DNA of 13,351 nucleotides from Ignavibacteria bacterium (lineage in GTDB: Bacteria > Bacteroidota > Ignavibacteria > Ignavibacteriales > Melioribacteraceae). Shown piece by piece: positions 7,026-13,351 of the stretch. Made by a program: the position numbers and the translations under genes. The notes under the pieces were generated by a model that ran no database searches, had not been told where the DNA came from, and saw nothing but the letters and a program-made list of their open reading frames with translations. Location: contig DAIEQP010000298.1 of the NCBI GenBank assembly GCA_027347805.1, positions 1 through 13,351 on the forward strand, read 5' to 3'. Every line of letters begins with the position of its first letter. The stretch's first letter is position 1.

Positions 7026-8228
7026 ATGAATGAATCCGAAGCGGAAATGGAATTGGACCGCTTAAACAGAAGACCGGATGAAGATCATATTCAGCCGATT
7101 GCCCCGCAGAGAAAAACACTTAGAGAAAATTTAGTCGATCAGCTTCACATGCTGGATTTAACAGAAGAAGAAACAATTCTTGGTGAAAATCTTATCGGAA
7201 GTCTTGACCGTGACGGGTATTTTAAAACTGATCTTGCAAAAATTGTAAATGAACTTAAACTTTTTGAAGACCTCGATGTAACAATTGATCATGCAGAAAA
7301 AGTTTTACGCGCCATTCAAACTCTTGAACCGGTTGGAATCGGGGCAAGAAACCTGCAGGAATGCTTACTCGTTCAAATCAGAAATTCTTCTTATGATCCT
7401 TACTATTCATATCTAGCAGAAAAAGTTCTAAGCGAACATTTCGAAGATTTTGCCAACAAACGCTTCGAAGTGATTCAGCGTATTATGAATCTTTCGAAGG
7501 AAACTTTAAGAACAACTCTGGATTTGATTCAGAAGCTTAATCCCAAGCCGGGCGAAGGCAATATTGATTCTGAAGAAATGAATCAGATAACGCCTGACTT
7601 CCTGATTGAAAAAGTTGAAGATAATTATATAGTTACTCTTAACGATAGAAGCGTTCCCTCCGTTACAGTCAGTAAAACTTATCTTGAAATGCTTGATACA
7701 AACAAGCGAAAGAGAAAAATTTCAGATCGTGAAAAAGAAACTCATAAATTTTTACGCGAAAAATTTGAATCGGCAAAATGGTTTATTGCCTCTCTTCAGC
7801 AAAGAAGAAATACTTTGATGAAGATTATGCGCGCGATTCTTGAAAAACAATACGAGTTTTTTGAAAGCGGACCCAAATTCTTAAAGCCGATGATTTACAA
7901 AGATATCGCCGAAGAAATTATGATGGACATATCCACAATCAGCAGAGTTGTAAACGGAAAGTATGTTCAGAGCCCGCAGGGAATTCATGAACTCAAATAT
8001 TTCTTCAGTGAAGGATTAACAACAGACAGCGGTGAAGAAGTTTCAAACAAACATATCAAAGAACTTATCAAAGAAATCTGCGACCATGAACCGAAGAATG
8101 CGCCTTACAGCGATGATAAAATTGCAAGCATCCTGCAGGAGCGCGGATTCCATGTCGCAAGAAGAACAATTGCAAAATACCGTGAAGCTCTGAAAATTCC
8201 CGTTGCGCGTTTGCGTAAGGATTTATGA
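7026..8228 (+). CDS. rpoN: Sigma-54 main fragment: core binding, HTH and RpoN box
   Basis: 400 residues covering the rest of RNA polymerase sigma-54. The core-binding domain spans about 30-180, with EPVGIGARNLQECLLVQI at 101-118 a hallmark. The DNA-binding part contains an HTH around 290-311 (YKDIAEEIMMDISTISRVVNGK) followed by VQSPQGIHELKYFFSEGL. The RpoN box ARRTIAKYR at 378-386 recognises the -24 promoter element. All these elements are intact, with no frameshift, which suggests selection continued until recently or still acts. On its own this piece lacks Region I, so it should bind core enzyme and promoters but lose normal activator control. Its last codons overlap the next gene by 4 nt (ATGA). 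Confidence 0.88.
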   Translation: MNESEAEMELDRLNRRPDEDHIQPIAPQRKTLRENLVDQLHMLDLTEEETILGENLIGSLDRDGYFKTDLAKIVNELKLFEDLDVTIDHAEKVLRAIQTLEPVGIGARNLQECLLVQIRNSSYDPYYSYLAEKVLSEHFEDFANKRFEVIQRIMNLSKETLRTTLDLIQKLNPKPGEGNIDSEEMNQITPDFLIEKVEDNYIVTLNDRSVPSVTVSKTYLEMLDTNKRKRKISDREKETHKFLREKFESAKWFIASLQQRRNTLMKIMRAILEKQYEFFESGPKFLKPMIYKDIAEEIMMDISTISRVVNGKYVQSPQGIHELKYFFSEGLTTDSGEEVSNKHIKELIKEICDHEPKNAPYSDDKIASILQERGFHVARRTIAKYREALKIPVARLRKDL

Positions 8229-8860
8229 TCGCACTGGATGTTCTCTTAATTATTTTTCTTTTTTTTCTTTTTGCATTCTCTCATACCTGGCTTGCATCAA
8301 GAAAACTAAAAAAAGCGCTGGCTGAAAAAATTGGAACGCGTATAGCTTTCTACAGGATATTCTATAATATAACTTCCGTCATGTTCTTCATTGTATTTTA
8401 CTCCTTGGCGCCAAAACCTGATGTTATAATCTATGATTTACAATATCCGTTTGATCTAATTACATTTGCACTGCAGGTTCTTTCTTTGGCTGGATTAATC
8501 TGGTCTGCAAGACAAACTGATTTAAAAGAATTTATCGGTATTAAGCAGCTGGAAAGGTTCTGGGCCAATAATTATTCACCGGAAGATCTTGATGAAAAGC
8601 AGGAATTAAAATTAACAGGGGCTTTTAAACTTGTGCGTCATCCAATATATATGTTTTCAATTATGTTTCTTCTTTTCAGGCCGCAGATGAATTTGTTTTA
8701 CTTAACAACATTCATTTGTATAATAATGTATTTTTATATCGGTTCTGTTTTTGAAGAGAAAAAACTTGTTGATGTATTTGGTGAACAATACAAAGAATAC
8801 CAGAAAAATGTACCGAGGTTATTCCCAATAAAAATTTTTAATAGACAGGAAAACAAATGA
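8225..8860 (+). CDS. Isoprenylcysteine methyltransferase-like / NnrU-type membrane protein
   Basis: 211 residues, an integral membrane protein with hydrophobic segments at about 5-19, 46-62, 77-94, 141-150 and 157-173. The C-terminal part has the signature of the ICMT/phospholipid methyltransferase fold: LVRHPIY at 136-142, then FEEKKLVDVFGEQYKEY (176-192) and VPRLFP. In this fold the RHP and EE residues contribute to S-adenosylmethionine binding. The overall pattern is closest to the NnrU/methanethiol methyltransferase branch, but the methyl acceptor is unknown. ATGA overlaps the rpoN stop by 4 nt, with AAGGA 3 nt before the ATG, and its own stop overlaps the hslV start by 4 nt, so it is firmly part of the operon. 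Why a methyltransferase lies between rpoN and hslV is unclear. Confidence 0.78.
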   Translation: MIALDVLLIIFLFFLFAFSHTWLASRKLKKALAEKIGTRIAFYRIFYNITSVMFFIVFYSLAPKPDVIIYDLQYPFDLITFALQVLSLAGLIWSARQTDLKEFIGIKQLERFWANNYSPEDLDEKQELKLTGAFKLVRHPIYMFSIMFLLFRPQMNLFYLTTFICIIMYFYIGSVFEEKKLVDVFGEQYKEYQKNVPRLFPIKIFNRQENK

Positions 8861-9390
8861 AAATTCGCTCGACAACAATTATCGGATTAATTCACAACGG
8901 ACAGGCTGCTCTTGGCGGCGACGGCCAGGTTACTCTTGGCAATACTGTGATGAAACATAATTCGATGAAAATTAGAAAATTATTAAATGGAAAAGTATTA
9001 ACCGGTTTTGCCGGTTCAACTGCAGACGCATTTACACTTCTTCAGCGTTTTGAAGAAAAACTTGAAGCTTACAGCGGCAATGTAAGCCGCGCAGTTGTAG
9101 AACTGGCTAAAGACTGGAGAACCGATAAATATTTACGCCGGCTTGAAGCTATGCTTGCTATTATATCGGAAGATAAAACTTATGTTGTTAGCGGTACCGG
9201 CGATGTGATTGAACCGGAAGACAATATTGTTGCGATCGGAAGCGGTGGAATGTACGCTCTTGCGGCAGCAAAAATGTTAAAGAAATTCAGCAACCTTTCT
9301 GCAAAAGAAATTGTTGAAGAATCATTAAAGACTGCAGCTGATATCTGCATTTATACAAACGAAAAAATTACTGTAGAGGTTATTGCATAA
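8857..9390 (+). CDS. hslV: ATP-dependent protease peptidase subunit HslV (ClpQ)
   Basis: 177 residues, the proteolytic subunit of the HslUV (ClpYQ) two-component protease, a dodecamer of N-terminal-nucleophile threonine proteases. The catalytic threonine is T6 (or T7) in MKIRSTTIIG, so a five-residue propeptide must be removed; E. coli HslV loses only Met. GGDGQVTLGNTVMKHN, GFAGSTADAFTLL, VELAKDWRTDKYLRRLEAML, AIGSGGMYALAAA and DICIYTNEKI match HslV throughout. AGGA lies 7 nt before the ATG at 8857, which overlaps the preceding stop by 4 nt. It is followed directly by hslU with a 1-nt overlap, fitting equal production of the two subunits. Confidence 0.97.
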   Translation: MKIRSTTIIGLIHNGQAALGGDGQVTLGNTVMKHNSMKIRKLLNGKVLTGFAGSTADAFTLLQRFEEKLEAYSGNVSRAVVELAKDWRTDKYLRRLEAMLAIISEDKTYVVSGTGDVIEPEDNIVAIGSGGMYALAAAKMLKKFSNLSAKEIVEESLKTAADICIYTNEKITVEVIA

Positions 9391-10766
9391 TGAACGGAAA
9401 GAAAAACGATTTAATGAAAAATTTAACGCCAACACAAATTGTAAAAGAGTTAGATAAATATATTATCGGGCAGAATGACGCGAAGCGCGCTGTTGCAATT
9501 GCACTTAGAAATAGATGGAGACGCCAGCAGGTTGATGAATCTATGCGCGAAGAAATTATGCCTAACAATATTATTCTTATCGGGCCAACAGGAGTTGGAA
9601 AAACTGAAATTGCACGCCGGCTTGCAAAACTTTCCGGAGCTCCATTCGTAAAAGTAGAAGCTTCTAAATACACAGAAGTTGGTTATGTCGGCCGCGATGT
9701 TGAATCAATGATTCGAGATCTTACTGAAATTTCAATAAGCATTGTAAGATCGGAACAAACCGAAAAAGTTCAGCAGAAGGCGGAGCGTCTTGCTGAAGAC
9801 AGGATTCTTGATCAGTTGATTCCCCCGGTAAAAAAACCTGTTGGATTAGCGCCAGAAGAAAATGGCGAAAATGAAGAACTCCAGAATGAAAAAACACGCG
9901 AGTGGATGAGAGAAAAAATTAGAAATGGTGAAATGGATGATAGATTAATCGAGTATGATACCACCTCTCCTGCTTTTGGTATGCAGGTGCTGGGACCGAT
10001 GGGAATGGATGATATGACTATGAATTTGCAGGAAATGATGAGCAGCATGATTCCAAAGAAAAAGAAGAAACGCAAAACACCAATTCGTGAAGCAAAAAAA
10101 TTAATGGCGCAGGAAGAGGCTGAAAAATTAATTGACATGGATGCCGTTCAACGGGATGCAATTCAAAGAGTTCAGGAATCTGGAATTGTATTCATTGATG
10201 AGATAGATAAAATTGCAGGTGCTAAAAGCCAGCAGGGTCCCGATGTTTCCCGCGAAGGTGTACAGAGAGATTTACTACCGATTGTTGAAGGATCAACAGT
10301 AAATACAAAATATGGTCCTGTTAAAACCGATCATATTTTATTTATTGCATCGGGTGCTTTTCATGTTGCAAAGCCGAGCGATTTAATTCCAGAATTACAG
10401 GGAAGATTTCCGATCCGCGTTGAATTGAAAAGTTTAACCGAAGATGATTTTGTAAAAATTCTTACAATTCCACAGAATGCTCTGCTGAAACAATATTCTG
10501 CAATGCTTCAATCGGAAGAGGTTTCAATTTCTTTTAAAGAAGATGCTATCAGGGAAATTGCCAAAACCGCCGCTCTTGTAAATGACCAGGTGGAGAATAT
10601 CGGCGCTAGAAGACTCCATACAATTCTTACAACTTTGCTTGAAGATATTTTATTTGAAGTTCCGGATAAAATGCCTGAATCATCAATAGAAATTTCAGGC
10701 GCAATGGTTAATCAAAAACTTGATAAGATTGTTAAGAACCGTGATTTGAGTAAATATATTTTGTAA
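9390..10766 (+). CDS. hslU: ATP-dependent protease ATPase subunit HslU (ClpY)
   Basis: 458 residues, the AAA+ unfoldase ring that feeds substrates to HslV. Walker A is GPTGVGKT at 65-72, the pore loop GYVGRD at 98-103, Walker B VFIDEID at 267-273, and the arginine-finger region LQGRFPIR at 336-343. ENIGARRLHT marks sensor 2. The C-terminal DLSKYIL is the tail that inserts into HslV and activates it. The I domain (about 110-245) carries an acidic stretch and a KKKKKRK run at 223-229; its length is normal for the family. The stop of hslV and the ATG share one base (TAATG). An alternative in-frame ATG at 9414 would give MKNLTPTQIV, closer to the usual HslU start, so the first eight residues are uncertain. 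Followed by a strong hairpin terminator. Confidence 0.97.
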   Translation: MNGKKNDLMKNLTPTQIVKELDKYIIGQNDAKRAVAIALRNRWRRQQVDESMREEIMPNNIILIGPTGVGKTEIARRLAKLSGAPFVKVEASKYTEVGYVGRDVESMIRDLTEISISIVRSEQTEKVQQKAERLAEDRILDQLIPPVKKPVGLAPEENGENEELQNEKTREWMREKIRNGEMDDRLIEYDTTSPAFGMQVLGPMGMDDMTMNLQEMMSSMIPKKKKKRKTPIREAKKLMAQEEAEKLIDMDAVQRDAIQRVQESGIVFIDEIDKIAGAKSQQGPDVSREGVQRDLLPIVEGSTVNTKYGPVKTDHILFIASGAFHVAKPSDLIPELQGRFPIRVELKSLTEDDFVKILTIPQNALLKQYSAMLQSEEVSISFKEDAIREIAKTAALVNDQVENIGARRLHTILTTLLEDILFEVPDKMPESSIEISGAMVNQKLDKIVKNRDLSKYIL

Positions 10767-10792
10767 TAGTTAGCTTTAGATATAGCAGCTAC

Positions 10793-10827
10793 AAAAACCC
10801 GGCTTAATTAACTTGAGCCGGGTTTTT
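10793..10827. terminator. Bidirectional rho-independent terminator between hslU and the cytochrome gene
   Basis: Perfect 12-bp stem, AAAAACCCGGCT at 10793-10804 with AGCCGGGTTTTT at 10816-10827, and an 11-nt loop. The GC core with a T run on one side and an A run on the other lets it work in both directions, for hslU (26 nt after its stop) and for the convergent cytochrome gene. The minus-strand stop codon and last codons lie inside the loop and one arm. Confidence 0.9.
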
Positions 10828-11070
10828 ATTTGCTTCTGGTAATGTTAGGTAATCAATAATCATTCTTTTCTTGTTTGCGTTAAGCTTTGCTCTTTTACTC
10901 ATCTCTTCAATTTTAGTTTCCCATTCATCGGCGGAATATTTTTCTTTAGGATAAACTCTATGGCAGCTTCCGCATTTTTCATAATAAAGTTCTTCCCCTT
11001 CACTCTTATAAACTATAGCGGCAGCGCACCCAGCTAAAAATAATAAGCCTAGAACAATTCCATACTTCAT
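10804..11070 (-). CDS. Small monohaem c-type cytochrome lipoprotein
   Basis: 88 residues. The N-terminus MKYGIVLGLLFLAGC is a lipoprotein signal with lipobox LAGC, so C15 should be lipidated. One haem-binding motif CGSCH at 33-37 gives a covalently attached haem c with H37 as axial ligand; M57 (KIEEMSKR) or M70 could be the distal ligand. YSADEWETKIEEM resembles small sulfide- or electron-carrier cytochromes whose heme motif is followed by a W-x6-M helix. A lipid-anchored, periplasm-facing electron-transfer protein is the likely role. Its ATG overlaps the stop of the barrel gene upstream by 4 nt (ATGA), so the two are translationally coupled. The stop codon lies within the terminator hairpin. 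The redox partner is unknown. Confidence 0.82.
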   Translation of the reverse strand: MKYGIVLGLLFLAGCAAAIVYKSEGEELYYEKCGSCHRVYPKEKYSADEWETKIEEMSKRAKLNANKKRMIIDYLTLPEANKNPAQVN

Positions 11071-11858
11071 AATTCAATTCCAAGAATTGTCCTGAATTCA
11101 TATTTCTCGTGTCCAATCAAATCAAGACCGCTAGATGCAGCCGGGCTGCCTGAAACCTGCGGCATTAAATTCATTACTAAATAAAGTCTATCGGTTTTAA
11201 AACTGATTGTGGGACCAATAAACGTTGCAGAGCCGGTTTCATTACTCAATATGCTGCTAAAATTTCTATGATTGCTTAATTCAATTCCAATAGATACATT
11301 TTTATTTAATTCGTATGCAAGCCCGGCACCTATCTCAAAATCAGAAACAGTTTCACTGGTCATGGGGTTCCTTTCAATCTCAGAAGAAATATTAAGAACC
11401 GAAATAAATTCTCCCATGCGTTTGGATAGAATTAATTTTGGCTCGTAAGAAATCTCACTTCCACCATAACTTAATTCAAAATAGAGTGCCGGGTCTATCC
11501 AATATTGATTTGGATTGGACAGTCTGTATCTTAATTCGACAGAAGTTGTAGAAAATGAAAGTGGCTCCGATTCGAAATTATTTTCACTGCTTTTTGTTTC
11601 TTCCAGGTTAAAGTACATTGAAGCAGTTAATCTATCTGTTACTCCATATTCAATTTCGAAACGGGGTTTCCACTGGTAAAAATATCCGTTTTCCTTTCCA
11701 ATATTTCCTCTTTGCCAGAATTCAAACTCAAGCGCATTGGCCGGGAGAGTATATGCGGTATAAGAGCGGGCAAATTGTTTTTGATCCGCCCTCGAATTAT
11801 TTATTCCAACAACGAACAAAAAACCTAAAACAAAAAAAAGATTTATATAGCGAAGCAT
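11067..11858 (-). CDS. Predicted outer-membrane beta-barrel protein, function unknown
   Basis: 263 residues. A signal peptide covers about 1-24 (MLRYINLFFVLGFLFVVG, probable cleavage SRA|DQ). The mature part alternates polar and hydrophobic residues in short strands, with many aromatics and frequent ELRYRL, GIELSNH and FKTDRLYLVMNLMP-like segments. It ends YEFRTILGIEL, a beta strand with a hydrophobic last residue, as expected of outer-membrane barrels. TLPANALEFEFWQ near the mature N-terminus recalls transporter-like porin families, but I cannot assign one. The ATG at 11856-11858 has GGAG 5 nt upstream. It is the first gene of a two-gene unit with the cytochrome c lipoprotein. Confidence 0.72.
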   Translation of the reverse strand: MLRYINLFFVLGFLFVVGINNSRADQKQFARSYTAYTLPANALEFEFWQRGNIGKENGYFYQWKPRFEIEYGVTDRLTASMYFNLEETKSSENNFESEPLSFSTTSVELRYRLSNPNQYWIDPALYFELSYGGSEISYEPKLILSKRMGEFISVLNISSEIERNPMTSETVSDFEIGAGLAYELNKNVSIGIELSNHRNFSSILSNETGSATFIGPTISFKTDRLYLVMNLMPQVSGSPAASSGLDLIGHEKYEFRTILGIEL

Positions 11859-12076
11859 TTATTCTCCAATAAGTTTTCTCCCGTAAAACTAATCCTACCT
11901 GTTTTTCTCATCAATCCCACGAATTTATGATTTTCAGCCGGTCTCTCCCTTTTTAAAGGGATTATTTTCGGTGTAAATTAACTTTATACGTTCAGACCAA
12001 TTGGTATGCACGTTTTGGGCGTATTTTTCCAATAATTTTTGCGTCGTAATTGGTGCACAAAAAAATTGAGGAAAAA
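11859..12076. promoter_or_regulatory. Divergent intergenic region with repeats upstream of the second TonB receptor
   Basis: 218 bases that must hold the promoters of the barrel/cytochrome pair (minus) and the TonB receptor (plus). CCCTTT and AAAGGG form a tight inverted repeat at 11947-11960. AATTGGTATGCAC at 11999-12011 recurs as AATTGGTGCAC at 12048-12058 in the same orientation, two bases shorter inside. These are candidate operator sites for the plus-strand gene. The GAGG at 12068-12071 is its ribosome binding site. No -35/-10 pair could be placed with confidence, and no -24/-12 sigma-54 site fits the GG-N10-GC rule. Confidence 0.4.
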
Positions 12077-13351
12077 ATGAAACGCATTTATTTATTGATT
12101 CTATTAACACTTCTTTCAGCTTTACCCGCCCCGGCGCAAACAGGAGAATATTTCGGCTCGATAAAAGGAAAGGTAATAGATTTTGAAACAAAACAGCCGC
12201 TTATTGGAGTAAATGTTTTAATACCTGAATTGAAAACCGGATGCTCTACCGATTTGAACGGCGAATATTCTCTTCCTAAAATCAAAAATGGAAGTTATAC
12301 AATCCACTATTCCTATATCGGTTACGAAAAAGTTATGAACCCGGATGTGATAGTCAGATCCCAGAGAATAACTTATGTGAATATTGAAATGAAACCTTCG
12401 GCAATCAATATGAATGCTGTTGATGTTACCGCTGGATATTTTAATCAAACAGAAACGCAGCCCATCAGCGCAACTGCTTTTTCTTTTGAAGAAATAAGAA
12501 GAGCCCCCGGTGCTGGCGGAGATGTAAGCCGAATTATATTCGGTCTGCCATCGCTGGCAAAAATAAACGACACAAAAAATTCTTTAATTGTAAGGGGCGG
12601 CAGTCCTGTTGAAAATGGTTTTTATATCGACAACATTGAAATACCAAACATTAATCATTTCCCCGTTCAAGGATCAACCGAAGGACCGATTGGAATTATT
12701 AATGTTGATTTAATTGATAATGTAAATTTTTACAGCGGCGGTTTTTCTTCAATTTACGGAGATAAACTTTCCTCAATCATGGAAATGAAATTCCGCGAAG
12801 GAGACAGAACTTCAATTAATACCCAGCTCGATATGAGCATGCAGGGATTCGGCGGTGTTATCGAAGGTCCACTCGGAAACGGAAAGGGTTCTTTTGTTTT
12901 ATCTGCAAGAAGAAGTTACCTGGATTTAATTCTTGATTTGATGAATGAGAAAGTCGGAATGCCCCTTTACGGCGATGTGCAGGGAAAAATTGTTTATGAT
13001 TTATCTCCGAATAATAAGCTGACATTTATAAATGTATTCTCGGCGGACAATCAACTAATGAACCAGGATGATGCAAAAGAAAATAAAAATTACGTTTATA
13101 CAGATTATAAATATTATTCAAATACAGCTGGAATAAACTGGCAATATCTCTGGGGAAAAAGCGGTTATTCAAATACTTCTTTTGCCCATACATATTCAAA
13201 AACAAACGGAAAATTTTATCAGACTCGCGATGGTAAACTTTTGCTTGATAACAATTCAAGCGAACAGGAATTTAAATTCAGAAATTCCAACCATTGGATT
13301 GTAAATAACGGACTTAAATTTGAATTTGGATTTGATATTAAAAACACACTG
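12077..13351 (+). CDS. TonB-dependent receptor, N-terminal part (runs off window end)
   Basis: 425 residues are open to the window edge with no stop. A signal peptide covers 1-20 (APA|QT). A carboxypeptidase-regulatory-like domain lies at about 27-106 (GKVIDFETKQPLIGVNVLIP, DLNGEYSLP, YIGYEK). The plug domain spans about 118-240, with LIVRGGSPVENGFYIDNIEIPN (170-191), INHF and SIYGDKLSSIMEMKF; the barrel begins after this. The plug differs in detail from the receptor at 1103-3241: here NHF follows the VRGG segment and the GGFSSIYGDKLSS strand is present. The type is common in Bacteroidota-like genomes without a SusD partner, and the substrate is unknown. GAGG lies 5 nt before the ATG. Divergently oriented from the barrel/cytochrome pair. 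Confidence 0.9.
   Translation, partial: MKRIYLLILLTLLSALPAPAQTGEYFGSIKGKVIDFETKQPLIGVNVLIPELKTGCSTDLNGEYSLPKIKNGSYTIHYSYIGYEKVMNPDVIVRSQRITYVNIEMKPSAINMNAVDVTAGYFNQTETQPISATAFSFEEIRRAPGAGGDVSRIIFGLPSLAKINDTKNSLIVRGGSPVENGFYIDNIEIPNINHFPVQGSTEGPIGIINVDLIDNVNFYSGGFSSIYGDKLSSIMEMKFREGDRTSINTQLDMSMQGFGGVIEGPLGNGKGSFVLSARRSYLDLILDLMNEKVGMPLYGDVQGKIVYDLSPNNKLTFINVFSADNQLMNQDDAKENKNYVYTDYKYYSNTAGINWQYLWGKSGYSNTSFAHTYSKTNGKFYQTRDGKLLLDNNSSEQEFKFRNSNHWIVNNGLKFEFGFDIKNTL

Noticed and set aside
9812..10138. Minus-strand frame inside hslU
   Set aside because: It lies opposite the HslU I domain; its phenylalanine/serine-rich sequence is the mirror of lysine- and glutamate-rich coding, not a gene.
11999..12020. 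Possible sigma-54 -24/-12 promoter (TTGGTATGCACGTTTTG) before the second TonB receptor
   Set aside because: The GG doublet is not followed by GC ten bases later, so it fails the defining spacing rule.
1..13351. tRNA, rRNA, CRISPR array, transposase, integrase or attachment site
   Set aside because: No cloverleaf, regular spaced repeat, transposase-like frame or terminal inverted repeat was seen; the window is nearly filled with ordinary genes.

Overview
The window is a low-GC, gene-dense bacterial chromosome segment with no rRNA, tRNA, CRISPR array or insertion sequence that I can see. Three things point to the Bacteroidota/Chlorobiota/Ignavibacteriota group, with an Ignavibacteria-like genome my best guess: two TonB-dependent receptors with an N-terminal carboxypeptidase-regulatory-like domain, a DUF3109 cysteine-cluster protein, and a sigma-54/HslVU operon. 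This is judged from remembered family resemblance; no search was run.

Left part, all on the minus strand. Transcription runs from about 6030 down to 1. Two small cupins (5677-6030, 5319-5648), a DinB/DUF1572 protein (4777-5301) and an ATP-cone plus uridine-kinase-like nucleoside kinase (3372-4715) form a probable operon closed by a hairpin at 3314-3350. A second unit follows: a TonB-dependent receptor (1103-3241), a secreted TPR-like protein (443-1090, its ribosome binding site touching the receptor stop codon) and a fungal-type cytosine deaminase (start at 389, cut by the window edge). Cytosine deaminase and the nucleoside kinase together suggest pyrimidine salvage.

Centre, plus strand. A tight operon runs 6191-10766: DUF3109 protein, rpoN (sigma-54), an isoprenylcysteine-methyltransferase-like membrane protein, hslV and hslU. 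Junctions are 1-nt gaps or 1- to 4-nt overlaps, so translation is probably coupled. The notable point is that rpoN is cut by an in-frame TAA at 7005-7007. The upstream piece holds Region I plus the acidic linker. The downstream piece, which has its own ATG at 7026, holds core binding, the helix-turn-helix and the RpoN box. A strong hairpin at 10793-10827 ends the operon and also serves the convergent gene.

Right part. On the minus strand, an outer-membrane barrel-like protein (11067-11858) overlaps by 4 nt a monohaem cytochrome c lipoprotein (10804-11070). A 218-bp divergent intergenic region separates them from a second TonB-dependent receptor (12077 onward, plus strand), which runs open off the end of the window.

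Best candidates for a second look are the split sigma-54, the ATP-cone/nucleoside-kinase fusion, the coupled cytochrome/barrel pair and the terminator built into the 3' end of the cytochrome gene. I did not find convincing evidence of a wholly new multi-gene system.
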